NCBI RefSeq assembly: GCF_000418325.1
Contig: NC_021658.1
Coordinates: 12,690,501-12,754,500 of the forward strand
DNA: 64,000 nucleotides
Direction: 5' to 3'
Source of the DNA: Sorangium cellulosum So0157-2
GTDB taxonomy: Bacteria > Myxococcota_A > Polyangia > Polyangiales > Polyangiaceae
The notes beneath the pieces were generated by a model. The model did no database searches. It was not told where the DNA came from and saw only the letters and a list, made by a program, of their open reading frames with translations. The translations under genes and the position numbers were made by a program. How positions within the stretch are numbered: the stretch's first letter is position 1; each line of letters starts with the position of its first letter. Of the stretch, positions 9,250 to 20,400 are shown in pieces.

Positions 9250-9849
9250 CTAACCGCCTCGGCGCGCCGACAGGGCCAGCAACGGCTCGTCGCCGAGCAG
9301 CGCCGTGTGAAGCAGGAACGCGGCCACCAGCCGGCTTGGATCGCAGGAGAGCGCATCGGTCGCATCGTTGACATCGCCGTAGATCAGCGCGCAGCTCTCG
9401 AGGTCGGGATCGAGGGCGAAGCCCTCGAGCAACCGCGCGAGCGGCGTGTCCAGGGCGGTCCGAAGCGAGCGAGGCCGGTCGCTCACGGGGAGGTCTTCGA
9501 GGCGCTCGATCCCGATGAAATCTGCGCGAAGCTGCTGCCAGAGGGGCTCCGGGAGCAGCTGGAACACGGAATCCCCGATTCCATCGTCGATCGGAGACGC
9601 GTTGATTTGCACGCAGAGGGCGCTGTCATCCGTCAGGGGGAACCGCCCCCAGACGCGCGCGAAGTCCATCATGCCGTCAGGCGACTTCCAGCCGGGGAAC
9701 GTGAGGAAATCGCAATAGAACCTCGCAGACATGGCCGCCGCGGCCATGGCCCATGCCTTCGCGCGGAGGAAGCAGCGCTTATCGTGGTAGGAGCGCGACC
9801 GAATCCTGTATTTGAACACGAAGCCGAGCGTGCCGATCTGTTGATTCAT
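9250..9849 (-). CDS. Putative orphan immunity protein of degraded third Rhs module
   Basis: The unrecognised 199-residue protein is soluble, with no signal peptide or membrane span. Its ATG overlaps by 4 bp (ATGA) the stop of a short frame that contains the remnant of an Rhs core at 9897-10034, and a GGAG sequence lies just upstream. In this locus each Rhs toxin tip is followed directly by a small gene of 185-205 codons, so position and size suggest an immunity protein whose cognate toxin has been deleted. Several Trp/Phe-rich stretches ('FYCDFLTFPGWKSPDG', 'VWGRFPLTDDSALCVQI') are typical of such proteins but not diagnostic. The function is inferred from context only. Confidence 0.6.
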   Translation of the reverse strand: MNQQIGTLGFVFKYRIRSRSYHDKRCFLRAKAWAMAAAAMSARFYCDFLTFPGWKSPDGMMDFARVWGRFPLTDDSALCVQINASPIDDGIGDSVFQLLPEPLWQQLRADFIGIERLEDLPVSDRPRSLRTALDTPLARLLEGFALDPDLESCALIYGDVNDATDALSCDPSRLVAAFLLHTALLGDEPLLALSARRGG

Positions 9850-9896
9850 GGCGCTCCATTCGCAATGTTCAGAAACGCGCTACCTCGGCTCGACGC

Positions 9897-10034
9897 GTCC
9901 CCGGCCACCCGGCGCAGGTGAACGCGCCGCTCGCCGGCGCCGTCGTACAGCGCCCGCGACAGATCCTGCCCGTTCTCCCGCACCGACACCACCCGGTTGT
10001 CCTCGTCCCAGCCCAAGGCTCGCTGCCGGCTCCC
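9897..10034 (-). pseudogene. Remnant of a third Rhs core (46 codons)
   Basis: Within a 113-codon frame (9846-10187) the segment from 'GSRQRALGWDEDNR' to 'ERRVHLRRVAGDA' is nearly identical to the Rhs segment 'GSPQRVLSWDEDNR...VHLHRVAGEE' of both larger Rhs copies. The similarity also holds at nucleotide level. The flanking codons on both sides are unrelated to Rhs. It is a deletion relic of a displaced Rhs tip lying immediately upstream of an orphan immunity-like gene. Confidence 0.85.
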
Positions 10035-10265
10035 GCGGTCCGGCTCCGTGCTGGCTTGCCCGGCCTCGGCACGGCCTCGACCGCTGAGCAGCGCCTCGAA
10101 GATGGAGGGAGCGGCGCCATCACGGCCGGGGCGGGGGTAAGACGGTTCGAGCGGACATGGGAAGACGTCGGCACGGGTTGCGTCCATTCTCCACCCTCAC
10201 CACACAGATTTCGAGAGGAAAGCTGTCTCACGCGTCATTGAGAGAGGGGGCGTTGCCGCATGGGC

Positions 10266-10883
10266 TCATTCCATTCCTGGCACGGACTTCCGGAACTCTT
10301 CCCATAGCGCGACAAAGGCTCGAAGACCGCTGAGGTCGGCTCCCTCGAACACACGGATCATCGCGTACCAGGAGGCACCCGACTGGGCGTAACGCTCGGC
10401 CAACCATTGCTCAAACGCCTCGAAGCGTTCTCGCTCATGCAGCGCTGCAGTCGGGTCGACCTCATCTAGTCCTGCGAGGAAGCCTTTCCAGAAGTTCGCG
10501 CACCAATCAACGGTAGGCTCAGCGAACACCATTCCCGTTCGTCCACTCACGATAGGATCGCGCACGAGCTCCACAAACCCAATCTGCGCACTCGCCGGCG
10601 AACTCCCCGCCAACGCCGGCTCTGCAGCAAGCATTGAACTCAGCGCTTCCAGCACACGTCGGAGGGCATGTTCCGTGTTCCGAGCGCTCAGATACGCTCG
10701 CGTACATGCGTCAGCCTGATCAGGCCCCTCGAATCGCCGTGCAAGCTCGTAAAGAATCGGAGCGACGTTTCCGTTCGCCATCCGATACCCAAACAGAAAG
10801 GCTCCGAGGGCCAGCACGCAAGCCTCGGTGAGGCACTCCCCCGGATTCTTTCGAATCGCATCGATCACACTCGCGAGTCTCAT
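10266..10883 (-). CDS. Putative immunity protein for papain-like Rhs toxin
   Basis: The 205-residue product starts at the ATG at 10883, 17 bp after the stop of the displaced Rhs tip. The longer frame reaching to 11099 only reads antisense through the toxin and is not used. It is predicted cytosolic, acidic and helix-rich ('TEACVLALGAFLFGYRMAN', 'FEAFEQWLAERYAQSGASWYAMI'). Position, size and tight spacing are those of an immunity gene paired with the preceding toxin domain. I do not recognise the family. Neutralisation of the papain-like toxin is an inference from gene order. Confidence 0.7.
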   Translation of the reverse strand: MRLASVIDAIRKNPGECLTEACVLALGAFLFGYRMANGNVAPILYELARRFEGPDQADACTRAYLSARNTEHALRRVLEALSSMLAAEPALAGSSPASAQIGFVELVRDPIVSGRTGMVFAEPTVDWCANFWKGFLAGLDEVDPTAALHERERFEAFEQWLAERYAQSGASWYAMIRVFEGADLSGLRAFVALWEEFRKSVPGME

Positions 10884-10899
10884 CGCTACTCCCTCTGAG

Positions 10900-13872
10900 T
10901 CAAAATCCAACAGCTTTGATTGCCACACCGCCGATCGCGTGCAGCGAATCGACGTAGGTCTGATATGGAACACCTCCAGGAAAGAAGTTGTCGAAGACCG
11001 TGTCCCCGACGCGGACGGCCTCGTGGTAGCCGTTCCGAGTGATGCTTGTCGTGCCCGACTTAACGAGGTCGCTAGCGATGAACTCGCCAGCCTTGGCACG
11101 AATTTGCAGTACCTGCCCCGGAATTCCTCGGGCTTTCAAGGCATTAGCCATCGCACTCGCGCACTGCACGCATTGCAAAGGCTTAAACAGACTCCCGGAG
11201 ACCGTCCCAATTGCCGCGCGCGCTGCGGCGTCCATATCTGAGTTGTTGTGCACGAGCACGCCCTGCTCGCCCACGAAGTACGTGTGAAACCGCTCGACCT
11301 CGAAGTTGTAGACGGTGACACTCTCACCGGTCTCGCTGACGGTCACCACACGCGACCACGTTCCCGAGCGCTGCAGCACGCGGTCACCGCTAGTGAGCTG
11401 CCGTGCCCCGACCCAACCGCGCTGCGTCCAGAACGGGTGCTCGACTGTCGCGCGAATGCTCTCTGCCTGGTCGTCATCGTCTTCAAGTACGACGTCGACC
11501 ACAGGTTGATCAGTCGTTACAAAAGTTCGCACGACCCGTCGTAGTGCTATCTCGCCAGTGACCTCGTCTTGGGCCCACACAACGTCGCCTGGCCGGACCT
11601 CCTCGATAGGCCTGAGCCCGTCTTCGGTGTGGACAGATGTCCCGGCTGCGAAGCACAGCCCGCCGGCTCCCCTCGCGGCCAGAGCTTCCGCTTTCGCGGC
11701 GGTCTTCCGCGCAGCCAGCTTGGTGAGCGCCTTACCTCCTGCCTTCCAAAGTGCTTTGAGTCCGCCTCCAGCGCCCACCAGGTCGATCGGATCGGTCAGC
11801 GAGGTCTCTATGGGCACATCTTCCCTGCTGACCTGCTCCGCGTGTACCCTCGCAGCCTGAGCTCGGCTTATATCGCCCAACTGAGCGATCGTAGGGCTCG
11901 CGCTCACGCATCCGCCGGAGGTGCATTCAGTAGCGGTTGGATCGACGCTCTGAGCCTCGGAGTCCAACGCTCCCGCATACGACTCGCAGCCGCCGCCGGC
12001 GCACGTCTCACTCATCCCGGTCGGATCGACGAACCTCAGCGGGTTGTTCCGCGTGTACGTGTACATCCCCAGGTGAATCGGGTCATACACCCCGCCGTTC
12101 GGCGCCCCCCGCATGTACTGGCCTAGGATCGGATCCGTGCTGAGCCACACCCCGAGCCGCGGCTCATAGCTGCGCGCCCCGTAGTGGTAGAGCCCCGTCG
12201 ACAGGTCGAGCTCCTTGCCGTTGAACAGGTACGGCTGCCGGTTCTGGAACCGCGAGTCCGTCTGGTCGGTCCACAGCTCCCCGCTCGGCAGGTGCTCGAC
12301 GTGCTGGCTCAGCTGCTGGTCCTGGTCGGTGACGTACTGCGTGCTGCCGAGGTGGTCGGGGTGGTAGTACAAGACCGGCGGCTCCTGGGACCAATCGGCG
12401 TCGATCTTGCTCGCGATCCGCGTCTCACCCGCGAAGATGTGCTTCGTCGCCGTCACCCCGTTGCGCACCACGAGGTGCTGGTCGACGTACGCCGTCTCCT
12501 CCTCGCCGGCCACCCGGTGCAGGTGCACCCGTCGCTCCCCGGCGCCGTCGTACAGCGCCCGCGACAGCTCCTGCCCGTTCTCACGCACCGACACCAGGCG
12601 GTTGTCCTCGTCCCAGCTCAGGACCCGCTGCGGGCTGCCGCGGTACTTCCACTCCTTGTGGTTGCCGTTCGCATCGTGGAACAGCTCCCGCAGCCGCGGC
12701 TGCGACTCCGCCGGCACGAACTCATCCACCTGGGTCGCCGCGTGCGGCCTCGGCCCCGTGTAGCGGTACTCGTTGCGGTACGTCCTCTCCCGGATCGGCT
12801 GTTCGAACCGCCATTGCCCCGGGCCATTCGGCACGTACCGCGCGACCTCCTGCCCCTTCTTCTTCACGTTCCCGAGGACGTCGTACGTGATGTCCAGCGT
12901 GTACCGCTGCTGCTCGTGCCCCCGCTCCTGGTAGGTCCCCGATGCCGCGGTCAGCTGGTTCAGGTCGTCGTACGCGAACCGCTGCTGCGTCGTCGCGACC
13001 ATCACCGCCCCGCCCAGCGACTCGTCGAACGGCACCGCGTTGTCGAGCGCGAGCACGTTGCCCACCAGGTCATAATCGTAGCGCAGCCGCTGGAACGCCC
13101 TCGGCGGCCGCCCCATCTGCTGCATCTGCGGCGTCCGGTGATCCGCGTCCACCTCCGACAGCCGCCGCGTCGATTCGTTGTAACGGTACTTCGTCTCGAC
13201 CCCGTTGCCCGCCACTATGCGGACCCGCTGCCCGAACGCGTCGTACCCGATGTGCCTCAGGTACTCGGTCGTCATCGGCTCGTCCGGGTGCTGCGGATTG
13301 ACCTTCTGGTTCTCCCCGATCGCCGACACCAAGAGGCCCCCGCGGTCGTACCCGTAGCGCACGATCTCCTCGCCGGAGCCGGGGAAGTGGATCTCCTGCA
13401 TCCGCCCCAGAGAATCGAACACGTAGCTCAGCGTCGCCTGGTACGGCCCCCGGTGCGGCTCGCGCAGCCGCGGGAACTCCGCCACGAGCTCGGCCACGTT
13501 CCCGAAGCGATCGTAGCCATAGCTCCGCGTCCCCGCCGCGCTCGTCTCCTGCTTCAGCCGCCCCGCGCGGTTGCCCTTGGCGTCGCCGGCCTCATCGGCG
13601 GCGCCGTACGTGTACACCACGTCCTGCGTCACCGGATAATCGATCTTCGACAGCCGCTTGTAGGTGTACTCGTACCGAATCAGCTGACCGCGCAGCCCGA
13701 GCTCCGCCGTCTGCTTCGCCCGGAGGTTCCCGGCCAGGTCGTAGCGCCACTCCGTGCGGCCCGCGTCGGGGCTCACCAGCTCCACCATGCGACCGACCGT
13801 GTCGTACCTCGCCTCCGTCGCGTTGCTCCGCGCGTCCGTCACCCGCACCAGCTCGCCCAGCGGATTGTGCAG
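10900..13872 (-). pseudogene. Displaced Rhs C-terminal module with Hint domain and papain-like toxin
   Basis: This is a 5'-truncated Rhs gene of 990 codons. Homology to the large Rhs protein begins abruptly at 'HNPLGEL' (13870), one CTG codon after an in-frame TAA, so it has no native N-terminus or signal peptide. The first usable start is a GTG at 13848. It carries YD-repeats, the Rhs core ending 'YTYTRNNPLRFVDPTG', a pre-toxin linker, a Hint domain ('CFAAGTSVHTEDGL' to 'GVLVHN') and a 113-residue tip (10903-11241). The tip has a 'QCVQCASAMANAL' cysteine region and 'NGYHEAVRVGDTVFDN', matching the Cys/His layout of papain-fold toxins. It is probably a silent reservoir that becomes active by recombination, or it is expressed from the internal start. 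Confidence 0.85.
12088..13870 (-). repeat. Direct repeat copy 2 of Rhs core (partner 15120-16896)
   Basis: This 1.78-kb stretch matches 15120-16896 almost base for base. The offset is 3,032 bp at the low-coordinate end and 3,026 bp at the other end because copy 1 lacks 6 bp (the Asn-Gly of 'VAGNGVETKY'). Identity stops at 'GAPNGGV' toward the toxin end and at 'HNPLGEL' toward the N-terminal end. It can serve as a homologous-recombination substrate for toxin-tip exchange. Confidence 0.95.
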
Positions 13873-13891
13873 TTATCCGGCGTCCAGCACC

Positions 13892-14449
13892 TCATGGAGA
13901 GTCACCGATCTCTTCGAGCCAGCTAGACACCAGTTCTGGCATTCCTTTGCCAACAGGTCGTGAGAGGAGCATTTTGTAGTACCACTGGACGCGCTCACGC
14001 AAGCAGCTATCAGCCATACACGACAACCCGAGAAGATCGACACAGAATCCTTGTTCGTCATCATCTTCGGTGCGCTCCAGAACGTTAACATACACTGGAA
14101 ATCCTCGAGCAATTTCCTTTCTACATCGAGCGACAAGATCAGCCTCACCGAGATCAATCTCAGAATGCGCAGGCTCACCTCCGCCAATCTGCACAAGAAG
14201 CTCCAAGACGTGACGACGAGAAACGTCAGTGCATCGAAGCAATGTTCCCAGAAGGCACGATACCACAGCCAGAGCAGCCTCATACACACGCCCTTGTACA
14301 ACGACGTAATTATCAATCCTCCAGTATGCGCTCAACGCTTCATCTTCCGTCGACGCCGACTCAAGCTCCTGAAGAGCCCTCGGGAGGTGTTCCGCTCCCC
14401 CTTCGGCGCGCAGCGACGACCAATCATGCCGGAGCACTTCCCAGCTCAT
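13892..14449 (-). CDS. Putative immunity protein for Rhs deaminase-like toxin
   Basis: The 185-residue protein starts at the ATG at 14449, one base after the TAA of the giant Rhs gene. A GAGGAAA ribosome-binding site overlaps the Rhs stop region, so translation is coupled. The sequence is helical with repeated Leu-rich helices ('EAALAVVSCLLGTLL', 'SRRHVLELLVQIGGGE'), resembling HEAT-like immunity proteins. No signal peptide or membrane span is present, consistent with cytosolic protection against a nucleic-acid- or nucleotide-targeting toxin. The role is inferred from position. A longer frame to 14557 overlaps the toxin coding sequence and is unlikely. Confidence 0.75.
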   Translation of the reverse strand: MSWEVLRHDWSSLRAEGGAEHLPRALQELESASTEDEALSAYWRIDNYVVVQGRVYEAALAVVSCLLGTLLRCTDVSRRHVLELLVQIGGGEPAHSEIDLGEADLVARCRKEIARGFPVYVNVLERTEDDDEQGFCVDLLGLSCMADSCLRERVQWYYKMLLSRPVGKGMPELVSSWLEEIGDSP

Positions 14450-14450
14450 G

Positions 14451-17400
14451 TTATTTCCTCTTATCAGACTTAAATTGAGTTCCCTCGGGGAATGGATCAC
14501 GTCCATATCGCCCCTCACACCTATCGCACACATCCACCTCATCGAACGGGGGACCACCGCGTCTCGGACGAACGGCCTCGGTAAATTTCACTTTGCTGGG
14601 GTCGCCGCCGAGCGCCTCGACAACACGATCCTCGGCACAACGATCTCCACCAGAGCAACCGGTCGCGACCTTACCAGTTTCTGTATGGTATCCACCAGTA
14701 ACGGTAGCCGGTCGCTTCGGCGATCTCAGAGGCCCCAACTCAGCAGCCCTGGCGTCGCGTGCAGCTCGTGCGGCATCCAGTCGGTCATCTGCCTTCTCAA
14801 CATTCTTCGCCGCATCCCGAACGGCATCCGCTCCGTCGATGGCGCGCTTGACGTCCTTCAGATCGCTGGCGCTCACCGGCAGGAGCTCGCTCGCCAGCGA
14901 CGCCCCTGCGATGAGCTTATCGGTCAGTGATGCATTCGGGTCAATGATCGTCTTGGCGTCCTGGATGTTGTCCGCGAAGGCATCGGCCGCGTCCGCGCCC
15001 TTCAGCAGCTTGCGGCCGACCTTGAGCGCCTTCGTCAACCACGAACGACCGTCTGGGTCCACGTAGACGACAGGATTGTTCCGCGCATAGCTGTACAGCG
15101 CGAGGTTCACCGGCTCGGACACCCCACCGTTCGGCGCCCCGCGCATGTACTGGTCGAGGATCGGATCCGGGCTCAGCCACACCCCGAGCCGCGGCTCATA
15201 GCTGCGCGCCCCGTAGTGGTAGAGCCCCGTCGACAGGTCGAGCTCCTTGCCGTTGAACAGGTACGGCTGCCGGTTCTGGAACCGCGAGTCCGTCTGGTCG
15301 GTCCACAGCTCCCCGCTCGGCAGGTACTCGACGTGCTGGCTCAGCTGCTGGTCCTGGTCGGTGACGTACTGCGTGCTGCCGAGGTGGTCGGGGTGGTAGT
15401 ACAAGACCGGCGGCTCCTGGAACCAGTCGGCGTCGATCTTGCTCGCGATCCGCGTCTCGCCCGCGAAGATGTGCTTCGTCGCCGTCACCCCGTTGCGCAC
15501 CACGAGGTGCTGGTCGACGTACGCCGTCTCCTCCTCGCCGGCCACCCGGTGCAGGTGCACCCGTCGCTCCCCGGCGCCGTCGTACAGCGCCCGCGACAGC
15601 TCCTGCCCGTTCTCGCGCACCGACACCAGCCGGTTGTCCTCGTCCCAGCTCAGGACCCGCTGCGGGCTGCCGCGGTACTTCCACTCCTTGTGGTTGCCGT
15701 TCGCATCGTGGAACAGCTCCCGCAGCCGCGGCTGCGACTCCGCCGGCACGAACTCATCCACCTGGGTCGCCGCGTGCGGCCTCGGCCCCGTGTAGCGGTA
15801 CTCGTTGCGGTACGTCCTCTCCCGGATCGGCTGTTCGAACCGCCATTGCCCCGGGCCATTCGGCACGTACCGCGCGACCTCCTGCCCCTTCTTCTTCACG
15901 TTCCCGAGGACGTCGTACGTGATGTCCAGCGTGTACCGCTGCTGCTCGTGCCCCCGCTCCTGGTAGGTCCCCGATGCCGCGGTCAGCTGGTTCAGGTCGT
16001 CGTACGCGAACCGCTGCTGCGTCGTCGCCACCATCACCGCCCCGCCCAGCGACTCGTCGAACGGCGCCGCGTTGTCGAGCGCGAGCACGTTGCCCACGAG
16101 GTCGTGGTCGTAGCGCAGCCGCTGGAACGCCCTCGGCGGCCGCCCCATCTGCTGCATCTGCGGGGTCCGGTGATCCGCGTCCACCTCCGACAGCCGCCGC
16201 GTCGATTCGTTGTAACGGTACTTCGTCTCGACCCCCGCCACTATGCGGACCCGCTGCCCGAACGCGTCGTACCCGATGTGCCTCAGGTACTCGGTCGTCA
16301 TCGGCTCGTCCGGGTGCTGCGGATTGACCTTCTGGTTCTCCCCGATCGCCGACACCAAGAGGCCCCCGCGGTCGTACCCGTAGCGCACGATCTCCTCGCC
16401 GGAGCCGGGGAAGTGGATCTCCTGCATCCGCCCCAGAGAATCGAACACGTAGCTCAGCGTCGCCTGGTACGGCCCCCGGTGCGGCTCGCGCAGCCGCGGG
16501 AACTCCGCCACGAGCTCGGCCACGTTCCCGAAGCGATCGTAGCCATAGCTCCGCGTCCCCGCCGCGCTCGTCTCCTGCTTCAGCCGCCCCGCGCGGTTGC
16601 CCTTCGCGTCGCCGGCCTCATCGGCAGCGCCATACGTGTACACCACGTCCTGCGTCACCGGGTAATCGATCTTCTTCAGCCGGTTGTGGTCGTACTCGTA
16701 CCGGATCAGCTGACCGCGCAGCCCGAGCTCCGCCGTCTGCTTCGCCCGCAGGTTGCCGGCCAGATCATACCGCCACTCCGTGCGCCCCGCGTCCGGGCTC
16801 ACGAGCTCCACCATCCGGCCGACCGAGTCGTACGTCGCCGTCGTCGCGTTGTTGCGCGCGTCCGTCACCCGCAACAGCTCACCCAGCGGGTTGTGCTCGT
16901 ACCGCGTCACGATCTGCCGCGGAGCTCCGTCGACCGTGTTCCACTCCTCGACCGCCGCGGTCCGCCCGCCCACGTCCCGGTAGCTGCTCCGCGACTTGCC
17001 GTTCGCGTCGATCACCGTCTCCTGGAAGAGCAGCCGCCCGTCGAACTGCACCACGTCGTACTCGATCAGCGTCCGCGCATGGCCGCCCGTCGCCTCGGCC
17101 TTCGGGTCCGGCACCTCGACCCGCCGCGTTCGCGACAGCACGTCGTGCTGGAAATGCGTGGCCCTCACCATCTCCACCGCCACGAACGTCGTGTCCGGCT
17201 CCACGCTGAACACCGGCTGCCCCTGCTCCACCACGCGGCCGAGCGCGTCGAACGCCACCGCGCCGCTCACCGTCATCCCCACCTCGGCGCCCGTGCCCGT
17301 GTCGCGCTCCAGGTCCTTCTTGGTCTGGATCACCCGCCCGAGCCCATCGGCGAACGTCACCGTCACGATCGGATCGCCCGGGTGCTCCGCGTCCTTGTGG

Positions 17401-20400
17401 CTCGTCTTCGCCCAGGCCGGCGGCGCCGTCGACTGATCGGGCTGGAGCGCGTACTCGAACCCGACCGCTGGCTCGCCCTCTCCGTCGAGGTCTTCCTCGC
17501 TCCAGATCTTGCTCGGCGTGCATCCGACCGGAAGCGCCTGCGGCTCGGTGAGGTCGTTCGGGCCCCAGACCCCGATCAGCCGGCCGAAGTCATCATACCG
17601 ATGGACCATCGTGTGCCCGTTGACGTCGGTCTCCTGCGCCACCGTGCCGAACGCATAGTTAGGCACACTAATCGAGCGGTAGCCGAAGCTGTCGGTCACG
17701 CACGTGCGGTAGCTCTGCGTCAGCGCATCGTAGCCGTAGGTCAGCTTGTAGCTGGCCGGATCGGTGAAGGTCACGAGGTTGCCCAGGGCATCGTGCTCGA
17801 AGCGCCACGTCGCCAGGTCGCCCGCGTACGGCGAGCCGTCCGGCCGCTTGCCCCCGGAGATGACGTTCGTGAGCGTCTCGAGCGCGCCCGTCGCCGGCGC
17901 GTACGTCGCCGTGCGCTCGCGCAGCACGTGTTCGTCCGCGTCGGTCGTCCGCACCAGCCTCGGCTTCACGAGGTACGGCGCGTCGTCCCGCTCGTAGTCG
18001 ATGTGGTGGCGCACGTCGTCGGCCGCGATCCCCTCCTCGCCGTAGGAGACCACGTCGGTGAGGTTGCCGTCCTCGTCATAGAACCGCGTCTCCCACGTGT
18101 GCTTGTGAACCGCCGCCGGGTCGTCCGTGGTCCCCTCGTAGAACGCGCTCCTCCGCTCCGTCTCCCTCGGGAAGAACCACCCGTTCGCCGCGATCTGCGC
18201 CAGATCGGGCGCCAGGTGCTCGATCTCCTCCACCGTGTAGAGCATCCCCTCGCCGTCGCGCAGCGTCGAGCGCGCCGCGAGCCCGCGCCGGTAGATATCC
18301 TCGTTCCGGTAATCGACCTCCTCGACCGACATCGCGGAGACGCCATCCTCATCCTGGCCCAGCGTCCTCGTCGTGACACGCCGGTACCCGAGGTCCAGCC
18401 GCTCATCGCGGTGGTACACCCCGTCCCCGGACGTGCCAATCTGCGTCCAGTACGTGTGCACCCCGTGCGCGCCGCTCACGCCCTCCACGCCGTCGCGCGC
18501 GACCACGTCGCTCAGCACCCACTGGCTCGACGGCATGTCGACCACCGCCGTCCTATCGTCGATCTCGGTGCTCGCGTCATCCGCGGGCAGCCCGCTCTCG
18601 TCCACCGGCGCGTTCGCGGCGACCTCCCTCGGCACCACCAGGTTGCCCTCGCGCCGATAGTCGAGTTCCACGCTCCCGCCCAGCGGCCGATGCACGCGCC
18701 AGAGCAGGTTCGCCTTGCCGATGACATTCCTCCGCGCCCGCACCGCGCTGTCGCCGTCCCGCTTCAGCACGTGGTCGGCCAGCCCGTCGCCGTCGATGTC
18801 CTCGAACCCGAGCTGCGACCCTCCGCTGCCCTCGGAGTAGTACACCGACCCGCCGATGCAGACGAAGTAACAGACCTGGAGCGACACGCTGCCGTCGAGG
18901 CTCTCCGAGCGCCGGAAGCCCACCGCATCGCCGCCGCCCATGAACGTGTACTCCTGCGGGTCGATGTTCACGCCCCAGGCGCCGGCCGGCCACTGCTCCT
19001 CCGCGGCGAACCGGTCGCCGAGGTTCAGCTGCACCCGGAACGACGTCTCCCCCGGATCCTTCATCACCTTGTCCGGCAGCCCGTCGCCGTTCATGTCGAC
19101 GAAGTCCACGATCGTGCGCGCCGTCGTGCGCGTGTAGCCGATCCCCGCGCCCACGCTCGCGCTCACCCCGCCGCTGGAGCCGCCCGCGCTCGCCCCGAAC
19201 CCGACGCTCTGCGCGCCCGTGTCCTCCAGCCGCACCGCCTCCACGCCCGCCGCGTCCGAGAAGAAGCCCAGCACCTCGCCGAGCGCACCGTTCAGCTCGC
19301 CTGCGTCGAAGCTGCCTTTGCTGAATCCGTCCCGCTGCCACGGCACCGGCGCCGTGAACCGGTAGCCGAGGTTCAGCGCCACCGTCATCTCCCCGCTCTC
19401 GGGGTTCTGCGTCACCTGGTCGACAAGCCCGTCGCCGTTGATATCGAGCATCTCCACGTGCGCCGCCGACAATCCGTAGCTCGTCCCGGCGCTGAAGCTC
19501 GTGCGCAGGTATCCTTGCGAGCGCCCCCGGCTGTCGGTCTTGTTGAGCGTCTGCTCCTCCTCGTCGCCCGCGCTGAACGTGAGCGACGCGAGGTCGCCGC
19601 TCAGCCGCACCGTCCGGTGCTCCACCCGCCGCAGCGCCTCCGGCAGCGAGAACGACGCGCTCGGCCCGAACCCCTTGCCGGTATTGAGCACCGCGCCCTC
19701 GCGCGTCACGCGATCCGGGTAGCGGTCGCCGTTCAGATCGATCAGCTCCAGGTCCGTCGTCGTGCTGCCGAAGCTGTAGCCACCGCCCACGGGGCCTGCG
19801 CCCGCCGTGAGCTCCGCGTTCCACGTCTCCGCGTACCGCACGCTGCCCCGGTGGCGCTGCCCCGAGAGCCGTCCCACCACCGACGGCAAGACCCGATCGC
19901 CGCCCACGAACGCCTCCGACGCCGCCGCGCCCCAGATCGGCGCGCCGTCCTCCAGCGAGAGCGGCACCGCGAGCGTGAAGCCGCGGTCGGGGTCGCGCGT
20001 CGGAAACAGGATGTCCGCCTCGGAGAACGCGCGGTCTCCGTTCATGAAGCCGGTCGACCAGCCGTGGAACCCACCCGCCGTCGGGTCCTGCGGCGCGCCG
20101 TCGACGAGCGCCTCGGACGCCGGATCCGGCACGAGGACGGTGAACCACACCGGCGCCCCATCGATGCTCGCGCCGATGATCGCTCCGTTGCTGTCGGCCG
20201 CGTTGCTCTGGAAGAGCGTCACGTAGATCGGCTCGCCGGCCTGGACCTGGAGATCGACCGCCATGGTCACCGCGCTTCCGGCGCTGCTCGCAGGCACGTA
20301 CAGCTGCTTGTGGAGCAGCCGGTGCACGCCTTGCACCAGCAGCGTCAGCGACGTATTCCCCGGCACGACCACCGTCCCTTCGAGCCGCACCGTGCCCGTC

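Noticed and set aside
9918..10241. Small plus-strand frame over the Rhs relic
   Set aside because: It is antisense to the relic whose minus-strand reading matches the Rhs core residue for residue.
10884..11099. 72-codon N-terminal extension of the second immunity gene into the toxin coding region
   Set aside because: It reads the toxin sequence in another frame. The ATG at 10883 after the Rhs stop gives a compact protein and normal spacing.
9897..16896. Insertion sequence or transposase as the cause of the Rhs duplications
   Set aside because: No transposase-like frame or terminal inverted repeats were seen at the breakpoints. Homologous or replicative recombination explains the pattern.
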